Shown here: piece by piece, positions 6,633-11,768 of the stretch
Position numbering within the stretch: the first letter of the stretch is position 1
Layout: every line of letters begins with the position of its first letter
Source: an uncultured Lachnospiraceae bacterium
GTDB taxonomy: Bacteria > Bacillota > Clostridia > Lachnospirales > Lachnospiraceae
Reading direction: 5' to 3'
Assembly: GCA_910584685.1 (NCBI GenBank)
Contig: CAJUAO010000036.1
Coordinates: 1-11,768, forward strand
Length of the DNA: 11,768 nucleotides
Made by a program: the position numbers and the translations under genes
The notes under the pieces: model-generated
What the model was told of the DNA's origin: nothing
Seen by the model: only the letters and a program-made list of their open reading frames with translations
Database searches by the model: none

Positions 6633-7149
6633 TAAAATAAGCGTATTGATTGATGAGGAGACTATTGATAAAAAGATAAGGCAGATGGGAGAAATCATTA
6701 GTAAGGAGTATGAGAATAAAAATCTTCATATGATATGTGTACTTAAGGGAGGCACATTTTTTATGTGTGAGCTGGCAAAGCGTATAACTGTGCCGGTTTC
6801 ACTTGATTTTATGGCTGTGTCAAGCTACGGTATGGATACGGAGAGCAGCGGCAGAATAAAAATAATAAAGGATTTGGATGAGGAAATAGAGGGAAGGGAT
6901 GTTCTGGTGGTTGAGGATATCATTGATTCCGGAAGGACATTAAGCTATCTTTTAAAGCTGTTAAGGGAAAGAAAACCGGCAAGCTTAAAGCTTTGCACCC
7001 TTCTTGATAAGCCGGACAGAAGAGTTTGTGAGGTAGAAGTAAATCACACAGGATTCGTTATCCCGGATGCATTTGTAGTGGGATACGGTCTTGACTGTGC
7101 TCAAAAATATAGAAATTTACCATATATCGGAGTAATAGAAACAAATTAG
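6625..7149 (+). CDS. hpt: Hypoxanthine phosphoribosyltransferase
   Basis: This purine salvage enzyme transfers the phosphoribosyl group of PRPP to hypoxanthine or guanine, giving IMP or GMP. The PRPP-binding signature VLVVEDIIDSGRT is present at about residues 92-104, preceded by the flexible-loop region with VSSYG and followed by LLDKPDRR and FVVGYGLDCAQKYRNLPYIG, the base-recognition end. I place the start at 6625, giving 174 residues. The longer in-frame ATG at 6595 adds ten atypical residues, lies deep inside tilS, and has no good ribosome binding site, while AAGGATGGAG sits just before 6625. The ATG at 6625 overlaps the tilS stop TGA (6630-6632). tilS-hpt-ftsH is a conserved Firmicutes order, and in Bacillus HprT also interacts with TilS and FtsH. 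Confidence 0.95.
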   Translation: MSDKISVLIDEETIDKKIRQMGEIISKEYENKNLHMICVLKGGTFFMCELAKRITVPVSLDFMAVSSYGMDTESSGRIKIIKDLDEEIEGRDVLVVEDIIDSGRTLSYLLKLLRERKPASLKLCTLLDKPDRRVCEVEVNHTGFVIPDAFVVGYGLDCAQKYRNLPYIGVIETN

Positions 7150-7154
7150 GAGGT
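7148..7154 (+). promoter_or_regulatory. Perfect Shine-Dalgarno that sets the TTG start of ftsH
   Basis: AGGAGGT lies 6 bases before a TTG codon at 7161. It overlaps the hpt stop codon TAG (7147-7149). The near-perfect match to the 16S rRNA tail makes TTG the credible start. The first downstream ATG would remove part of the first membrane segment. Confidence 0.85.
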
Positions 7155-7160
7155 AGAAAA

Positions 7161-8972
7161 TTGAACAAGCAGACGAGGGGCATAGGATTTTATATTGCAT
7201 TTATTTTGGTGTTGGTTGCAATGTATTTCCTTGTAAAAATATCCATGACTACAGGAAACACCTACACATATCAGGATTTAAGAAGTGATTTGGAAAACAA
7301 AAATATAAAGGAAATTACCATATCGCAAAATAAGGAGATACCTACGGGATATATTTCCGTTAAGCTTACAGGCGATTTAAAAAAGACCATGTATGTTTCA
7401 GATGTAAATGAAATAATGGCAATGGCGGACGAGGCGGAAGTAAAGTATACTTTAGGGGATGTGGAGAGAGACAGTATATTCTGGACGACTATATTTCCGG
7501 TGCTTGTAGTTGCGGTAGTTGTGCTTATATTTGTTTTTATGATGAACGGTCAGGCGGCTGCAGGCGGCGGAAATAACAAGATGATGAATTTTGGAAAAAG
7601 CCGCGCAAAGCTAATGAGCGATTCGTCAAAGAAGGTTACTTTTAAGGATGTGGCAGGTCTTAGCGAGGAAAAGGAGGACCTTGAGGAGATAGTGGATTTT
7701 CTTAAGGAGCCAAAGAAATATATAGAGGTAGGGGCAAGAATACCAAAGGGAGTTATTCTTGTAGGACCTCCGGGTACAGGAAAAACACTTCTTGCAAAGG
7801 CTATTGCAGGAGAGGCGGGAGTGCCGTTTTTCAGCATATCCGGTTCAGACTTTGTGGAAATGTTCGTAGGTGTCGGAGCCTCAAGAGTAAGGGATTTATT
7901 TGAGGAAGCAAAGAAAAACGCGCCATGCATAGTGTTTATTGACGAGATAGACGCCGTGGCGAGACGTCGTGGAACAGGCATGGGAGGCGGGCATGATGAA
8001 AGAGAGCAGACTCTTAACCAGATGCTTGTTGAGATGGACGGCTTTGGCGTAAATGAAGGTATTATAGTTATGGCGGCTACAAACAGGGTGGACATACTTG
8101 ACCCTGCTATTTTAAGACCCGGAAGATTTGACAGAAAAATACATGTGGGAAGACCGGATGTTAAGGGCAGAGAGGAAATACTTATGGTTCACGCCAAGAA
8201 TAAGCCTCTTGGCGATGATGTGGACCTTGCAAGGGTAGCGCAGACCACGGCAGGCTTTACAGGCGCCGATTTGGAAAATCTTTTAAACGAGTCAGCAATA
8301 CAGGCGGCTAAGAGTGAAAGAAAGTATATTACGCAGGAAGACATAGATAAATCCTTTATTAAGATTGGCATAGGCACCGAGAAAAAAAGCCATATCATAT
8401 CAGAGAAGGAAAAGAAAATTACGGCGTATCATGAATCGGGCCACGCCATATTGTTCCATGTTCTTCCGGATGTGGGGCCGGTACATACGGTATCGGTTAT
8501 ACCTACAGGAAACGGCGCGGCAGGATATACCATGCCATTGCCTGAAAGAGATGAGATGTTTAACACGAAGGGTAAGATGCTTCAGACTATTATGGTTAGC
8601 CTTGGAGGAAGAATAGCCGAGGAGCTGACCTTTGATGATATTACAACAGGAGCATCCCAGGATATAAAGCAGGCGACAGGAATGGCGAAGGCAATGGTCA
8701 CAAAGTACGGTATGTCGGATAATATGGGACTTATATGCTATGGAAATGATGAGGAGGAGATATTTGTAGGCAGAGACTTTGGACATGAGAGAGGATATGC
8801 GGAGGATACAGCTTCAGCCATAGACAGGGAGGTTAAGAATATAGTTGACGACTGCTACGAAAAGGCAAAAAAAATAATAACAGAGCATATGGACGTGCTG
8901 GAAAAGTCAGCAGAGCTTCTTATGGAAAAGGAAAAGATAGGTCAGGAGGAATTTGAGGCGTTATTTGTATAG
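7161..8972 (+). CDS. ftsH: ATP-dependent zinc metalloprotease FtsH
   Basis: FtsH is the membrane-anchored AAA+ protease that degrades misfolded membrane proteins and some regulators as a hexamer. The product has 603 residues, a usual length being 610-645. Membrane segments lie at about 8-27 and 110-131, flanking a short extracytoplasmic domain. The AAA module carries Walker A GPPGTGKT at 202-209, Walker B FIDEID with D261/E262, and the second region of homology at about 306-325 (ATNR...RPGRFDR). The protease part has the zinc site HESGH at 424-428, with D501 as the likely third ligand in GASQDIKQAT. The start is TTG, backed by a perfect Shine-Dalgarno that overlaps the end of hpt, 11 bp upstream. 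A strong terminator at 8976-9004 closes the tilS-hpt-ftsH unit. coaX, which follows in Bacillus, is absent. Confidence 0.98.
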   Translation: MNKQTRGIGFYIAFILVLVAMYFLVKISMTTGNTYTYQDLRSDLENKNIKEITISQNKEIPTGYISVKLTGDLKKTMYVSDVNEIMAMADEAEVKYTLGDVERDSIFWTTIFPVLVVAVVVLIFVFMMNGQAAAGGGNNKMMNFGKSRAKLMSDSSKKVTFKDVAGLSEEKEDLEEIVDFLKEPKKYIEVGARIPKGVILVGPPGTGKTLLAKAIAGEAGVPFFSISGSDFVEMFVGVGASRVRDLFEEAKKNAPCIVFIDEIDAVARRRGTGMGGGHDEREQTLNQMLVEMDGFGVNEGIIVMAATNRVDILDPAILRPGRFDRKIHVGRPDVKGREEILMVHAKNKPLGDDVDLARVAQTTAGFTGADLENLLNESAIQAAKSERKYITQEDIDKSFIKIGIGTEKKSHIISEKEKKITAYHESGHAILFHVLPDVGPVHTVSVIPTGNGAAGYTMPLPERDEMFNTKGKMLQTIMVSLGGRIAEELTFDDITTGASQDIKQATGMAKAMVTKYGMSDNMGLICYGNDEEEIFVGRDFGHERGYAEDTASAIDREVKNIVDDCYEKAKKIITEHMDVLEKSAELLMEKEKIGQEEFEALFV

Positions 8973-8975
8973 ATA

Positions 8976-9004
8976 AAAAAGTGTCGGCTTTGCCGGCACT
9001 TTTT
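8976..9004 (+). terminator. Rho-independent terminator of ftsH
   Basis: AAAAAGTGTCGGC (8976-8988) pairs with GCCGGCACTTTTT (8992-9004) over 13 bp with one G-U pair and a TTT loop. It begins 3 nt after the stop codon. The A- and T-rich ends make it possibly bidirectional. Confidence 0.92.
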
Positions 9005-9073
9005 GTATATATTGTATAAATTATGGTAAAAGCATTGTATATTTATAACAAAAGAAAACGGGAAAAAAAGTCA

Positions 9074-9110
9074 TTTTTGTGCAGACTTTTGAGTATGCAG
9101 ATGCTATACT
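9074..9110 (+). promoter_or_regulatory. Promoter of small RNA copy 1
   Basis: An extended -10, TGCTATACT (hexamer TATACT at 9105-9110), is preceded by a block TTTTTGTGCAGACTTTT at 9074-9090. The block recurs with two changes exactly 200 bp downstream (9274-9290), whereas the spacer between block and -10 has diverged. Conservation of both ends with a free spacer is what a promoter would show. I see no consensus TTGACA, so the extended -10 may carry recognition. Confidence 0.55.
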
Positions 9111-9116
9111 ACATAT

Positions 9117-9210
9117 CGTAAAACCCCCCAATACATTATATAGTTTTTGCTACACCCCATAAAACAAAATACCTTCTCCTAAACAGGCAGCTTCGGCTGT
9201 CTGTTTTTTT
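9117..9210 (+). ncRNA. Putative small RNA, copy 1 of a tandem pair
   Basis: The predicted transcript, about 94 nt, runs from about 7 nt after the -10 to the T run of a terminator hairpin. It contains a C6 run (9124-9129), CACCCCAT (9153-9160) and ACCTTCTCCTA (9171-9181), which is like the anti-Shine-Dalgarno end of 16S rRNA. 9125-9164 is identical to 9325-9364 in copy 2. The 3' hairpin has a TTCG loop and a G-U pair where copy 2 has A-U; that pair works only in + strand RNA, so I assign the + strand. It may act in trans on G-rich ribosome binding sites, like other C-rich Firmicutes sRNAs. I cannot match it to a named family. Confidence 0.55.
9181..9210 (+). terminator. Terminator of small RNA copy 1
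   Basis: The stem AACAGGCAGC (9182-9191) pairs with GCTGTCTGTT (9196-9205), closing the stable tetraloop TTCG. The hairpin is followed by a T run to 9210. One G-U pair is present. Confidence 0.88.
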
Positions 9211-9273
9211 CATAAAATAATGGAGGAAGGAATGTATTGTATATTTTGCATAAAAGAAAATATAAATTTTTAT

Positions 9274-9312
9274 TATTTTTGTACACACTTTTTCAATCAC
9301 AAGTGCTATACT
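9274..9312 (+). promoter_or_regulatory. Promoter of small RNA copy 2
   Basis: The extended -10 TGCTATACT has its hexamer at 9307-9312. The upstream block TTTTTGTACACACTTTT (9274-9290) is the counterpart of 9074-9090. The intervening spacer differs from copy 1. The predicted start of transcription is near 9319. Confidence 0.55.
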
Positions 9313-9318
9313 ACGTAT

Positions 9319-9410
9319 CGTAAACCCCCAATACATTATATAGTTTTTGCTACACCCCATAAAAACGAAATACCTTCTCCTAAAACAGACAGCTTTGGCT
9401 GTCTGTTTTA
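9319..9410 (+). ncRNA. Putative small RNA, copy 2 of a tandem pair
   Basis: This is the second unit, about 92 nt, with the same layout as copy 1: CGTAAA, a C5 run (9325-9329), the 40-nt identical core (9325-9364), ACCTTCTCCTA (9372-9382) and a terminator hairpin. Differences from copy 1 are a few substitutions and single-base length changes in A and C runs. The length changes would shift any reading frame, which argues for an RNA rather than a peptide gene. It lies about 170 bp before the amylase gene. A terminated leader of that gene is an alternative, but each copy has its own promoter-like block. Confidence 0.55.
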
Positions 9411-9413
9411 CTT
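9382..9413 (+). terminator. Terminator of small RNA copy 2
   Basis: AAAACAGACAGC (9382-9393) pairs perfectly over 12 bp with GCTGTCTGTTTT (9398-9409) around a TTTG loop. The T tract is short and broken (TTTTACTTT), so termination may be weaker than in copy 1. Confidence 0.8.
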
Positions 9414-9582
9414 TCATGATACATAATAGTATTATCGTTACACTATATAAGCATAAAATAATATAGACAAAACTATTCAATTATATTAAAATAAAAGTAC
9501 TTATCGTTTAGCAAAAATGCATTAAATGTGTTGAAATAAAATATATAGTGCGTTATTAACGCAGAAATGGAGATTATAAACA
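9414..9582 (+). promoter_or_regulatory. AT-rich leader of the amylase gene with palindromic candidate operator
   Basis: No gene is seen here. TGCGTTA (9549-9555) and TAACGCA (9557-9563) form a perfect 7-bp inverted repeat around one central T, a typical shape for a dimeric repressor site. TTGAAA at 9531-9536 with TATTAA at 9554-9559 (17 bp apart) would be a promoter whose -10 lies inside the palindrome. TATAGT at 9544-9549 is an alternative -10. The likely ribosome binding site is ATGGAG at 9567-9572. The regulator is unknown. Confidence 0.4.
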
Positions 9583-11697
9583 ATGTCAATATATAATAAA
9601 TTAAGTAAGATGAACAAGTTCTTACTATATGTAAACAACATGAGAGCCATTATCAGAAGGGATTCTTTGTTCAGCGACTGTACGGACCAGTTTTTAAATC
9701 CCTGTGAGCCAGAGCCGGGGGATAAGGTAAAAATACGTTTCCGTACATTCCATAACAATCCTGATATGGTATATCTGTGCGCATACGATATAAAAATGGA
9801 AATGCATATAGTTGAAACCGGCGATATGTTTGATATATATGAGACAGAGATAAGCGTTATGGAGGATAAGGTAGAGTATTATTTTGAGATTGTATCAGGC
9901 TTTGAAAGATGCTATTATACAAAGCTTGGAGTAGTTGACGATTTGCCTCACGAGTACTTTTTTACCATAGTTCCCGGCTATAAGACGCCTGAATGGGCAA
10001 AGGGAGCCGTTATGTACCAGATTTTCGTAGACAGGTTTTATAACGGAGACAGAACAAACGACGTGGAAAATGGAGAATATTCATATATAGGCGGTTACAC
10101 GGAAAAGATTGAAAATTGGGATAAATATCCTGCAGCCATGGGCGTGCGTGAATTTTACGGAGGAGATTTACAGGGAGTTTTAGATAAGATGGATTATCTT
10201 CAAAGTCTTGGAATTGAGGCAATTTATTTTAACCCCCTGTTTGTTTCTCCGTCTAATCATAAGTATGACATACAGGATTATGATTATATTGACCCTCATT
10301 ATGGCAGAATAGTAGATGATGAGGGGGAGCTGCTAAGGGACGGGGAGCTTAGAAACAGCAGGGCAACAAAATATATAAACAGAGTGACAAATAAGAAAAA
10401 CTTAAATGCCAGCAATGAGTTGTTTGCAACACTTGTGGAGGAGGCTCACAGGAGAGGTATTAAGGTTATAATAGATGGAGTGTTCAATCACTGCGGCTCC
10501 TTTAATAAATGGATGGATAAGGAGCATATATATGAGGATAACGATGAGTATAAGACAGGCGCTTACGAGACGAAGGACAGCCCGTACCATAATTTCTTTA
10601 ATTTCTTTGAAAATGATGACAGCAGATGGCCTGAAAACAGCTCATATGACGGATGGTGGGGCTATGATACCCTTCCTAAGCTGAACTATCAGGGCTCAAA
10701 GGAATTGGAGGAGTATGTTCTGGGAATAGCAAAAAAATGGGTATCGCCACCTTACAATGTAGACGGCTGGCGTCTTGACGTGGCGGCTGACCTTGGCTAT
10801 GACGGAGAATATAATCATCAGTTTTGGAGAAAATTCAGAAAAGCCGTTAAGGAGGCAAATCCAAACGCCATTATACTTGCAGAGCATTATGGAGACCCGT
10901 CGTCATGGCTTCAGGGAGACCAGTGGGATACGGTTATGAACTATGATGCGTTTATGGAGCCTGTAACATGGTATCTTACAGGTATGGAAAAGCACAGCGA
11001 CAGCAAGTCGGAAAATTTAATAGGAGATACCTCATGGTTTATAAATACCATGAAATATAATATGGCAAAATTTCATACGCCGTCCCTTATGGTAGCTATG
11101 AATGAGCTGTCAAATCACGACCATTCCAGATTTTTGACGAGAACAAACGGAGTAGTAGGAAGAACTGCCATTCTGGGACCTGATGCAGCCAATCAGGGAG
11201 TGTCAAAGGCTGTTATGAAGGAAGCGGTTGTTATGCAGATGACATGGATAGGAGCGCCTACGGTTTATTACGGAGACGAGGCAGGAGTATGCGGCTGGAC
11301 CGACCCTGATAACAGAAGAACATATCCTTGGGGACATGAGGATATGGAGCTTGTAGACTTCCACAGGGAGATGATACGGATAAGAAAGGAGAACATTGCT
11401 CTTAAGAAAGGCTCTTATCTTCCTCTTGTGGGAGAGTATAACTTCTTTGCATATGGGCGTTTTTATAAGAATAACAGACTTCTCATATTAATAAATAACG
11501 GAAATGAGGAGGTTACAAAGAGAATAAGAGTGTTTAACCTTGGAGTAAGAAGGGACGCAACCATGGAAAAGCTTATGGAGACAGGTGAAATCGGATACAG
11601 TACCTATTGTGAGCAGTATTCTGTGGATAATTACTATATAAATATTACAATAAAAGGAAAGTCTGCGGTAGTTATGAGAGAAATTGTGCGTGAATAA
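9583..11697 (+). CDS. GH13 alpha-amylase family enzyme, neopullulanase/cyclomaltodextrinase-like
   Basis: This enzyme should hydrolyse alpha-1,4 (and perhaps alpha-1,6) bonds in maltodextrins, cyclodextrins or pullulan fragments. It has 704 residues and no signal peptide, so it is probably cytoplasmic. Residues about 20-133 resemble a CBM34-like N domain. The catalytic barrel starts at WAKGAVMYQIFVDRFYNGD. The GH13 motifs are intact: DGVFNH (298-303), DGWRLDVA with nucleophile D399, ILAEHYG with acid/base E434, and SNHD with H512 and D513. LPKLN at 364-368 corresponds to the MPKLN signature of the neopullulanase subfamily. Domain B has about 30 extra residues between D237-G241 and N278. The Shine-Dalgarno is modest (GGAG, 10 bases upstream); a second ATG nine codons in is possible. 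The exact substrate cannot be read from sequence. Confidence 0.92.
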   Translation: MSIYNKLSKMNKFLLYVNNMRAIIRRDSLFSDCTDQFLNPCEPEPGDKVKIRFRTFHNNPDMVYLCAYDIKMEMHIVETGDMFDIYETEISVMEDKVEYYFEIVSGFERCYYTKLGVVDDLPHEYFFTIVPGYKTPEWAKGAVMYQIFVDRFYNGDRTNDVENGEYSYIGGYTEKIENWDKYPAAMGVREFYGGDLQGVLDKMDYLQSLGIEAIYFNPLFVSPSNHKYDIQDYDYIDPHYGRIVDDEGELLRDGELRNSRATKYINRVTNKKNLNASNELFATLVEEAHRRGIKVIIDGVFNHCGSFNKWMDKEHIYEDNDEYKTGAYETKDSPYHNFFNFFENDDSRWPENSSYDGWWGYDTLPKLNYQGSKELEEYVLGIAKKWVSPPYNVDGWRLDVAADLGYDGEYNHQFWRKFRKAVKEANPNAIILAEHYGDPSSWLQGDQWDTVMNYDAFMEPVTWYLTGMEKHSDSKSENLIGDTSWFINTMKYNMAKFHTPSLMVAMNELSNHDHSRFLTRTNGVVGRTAILGPDAANQGVSKAVMKEAVVMQMTWIGAPTVYYGDEAGVCGWTDPDNRRTYPWGHEDMELVDFHREMIRIRKENIALKKGSYLPLVGEYNFFAYGRFYKNNRLLILINNGNEEVTKRIRVFNLGVRRDATMEKLMETGEIGYSTYCEQYSVDNYYINITIKGKSAVVMREIVRE

Positions 11698-11768
11698 ATT
11701 AACAGCCTGAAGAAGTTAAGCCCCGATACCCTGTGGGAAAGTCCCATATTGCAGCTTTAGCAGGCAGG
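11698..11768. other. GC-richer, foldable sequence at window edge, truncated
   Basis: This 71-bp tail is richer in G and C than neighbouring intergenic DNA. TGGGA/TCCCA around AAG (about 11734-11746) forms a small hairpin. Near the ends, GCCTG (11705-11709) can pair with CAGGC (11760-11764) and the adjacent CTGAAG with CTTTAG. This could be a structured RNA, the amylase terminator region, or the end of a convergent gene; one - strand frame is open here down to a TAA. I do not recognise a family. Confidence 0.25.

Noticed and set aside
7550..8095. 181-codon - strand frame inside ftsH
   Set aside because: It is antisense to the Walker A/B region of a certain gene, rich in S, P and F as expected from reverse-reading, and has no start signals.
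9220..9426. 68-codon + strand frame starting after GGAGG near sRNA copy 1
   Set aside because: It has a ribosome-binding-like sequence inside, but it reads through the promoter, core and terminator of copy 2. Its composition (many F, Y, C, H) is typical of translated AT-rich non-coding DNA.
9136..9480. 114-codon open frame on the - strand spanning both repeat copies
   Set aside because: Its apparent internal repeat simply reflects the duplicated sRNA DNA. It runs through two terminators and a promoter, the repeat frames differ between copies, and no family is recognisable.
1..11768. CRISPR arrays, insertion sequences, tRNA or rRNA genes, phage genes
   Set aside because: I saw no regularly spaced direct repeats with unique spacers, transposase motifs, tRNA cloverleaf sequence or rRNA sequence in the window.

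Overview
The window looks like a chromosomal segment of a spore-forming, AT-rich Clostridia bacterium, most likely Lachnospiraceae. I infer this from the heavy use of ATA, AGA and AGG codons, strong AGGAGG-type ribosome binding sites, and the conserved sporulation/division/tRNA cluster spoVT...hup-rqcP-yabP-yabQ-divIC...spoIIE-tilS-hpt-ftsH. All ten genes of the cluster, and the amylase gene after it, read left to right on the + strand.

Layout. Positions 1-272 are AT-rich and I see no gene there. spoVT (273-821) is followed by about 500 bp without a gene, which holds two diverged tandem copies of a hairpin-rich element (821-1014) and then the promoter and 5' leader of hup (HU, 1328-1606). hup ends in a strong terminator. 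Next come rqcP (1833-2072) and the tightly packed yabP, yabQ and divIC (2145-3139), with a SigmaE-like promoter just ahead of yabP. spoIIE (3352-5055) has its own promoter. This promoter keeps a consensus -35 and -10 separated by 21 bp, with candidate Spo0A boxes, as described for B. subtilis spoIIE. tilS, hpt and ftsH (5163-8972) form a coupled unit ending in a strong terminator.

The stretch from 8973 to 9582 has no protein gene that I believe. It holds what I consider the most interesting item: two tandem, nearly identical, promoter-to-terminator units of about 93 nt (9117-9210 and 9319-9410) that look like twin small RNAs. They have three C-rich stretches, one of them resembling an anti-Shine-Dalgarno sequence. 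After this comes a cytoplasmic GH13 neopullulanase/cyclomaltodextrinase-type amylase (9583-11697), with a palindromic candidate operator in its leader. The last 71 bp are unusually GC-rich for the region and can fold, but they are cut off by the window edge.

How the genes work together. SpoVT (late forespore regulator), SpoIIE (SigmaF-activating phosphatase and division/polarity factor), YabP/YabQ (mother-cell cortex and forespore functions) and DivIC (septum assembly) serve sporulation and division. RqcP, TilS, Hpt, HU and FtsH are housekeeping functions: rescue of stalled ribosomes, tRNA-Ile decoding, purine salvage, nucleoid structure and membrane proteolysis. The amylase is a separate metabolic gene.
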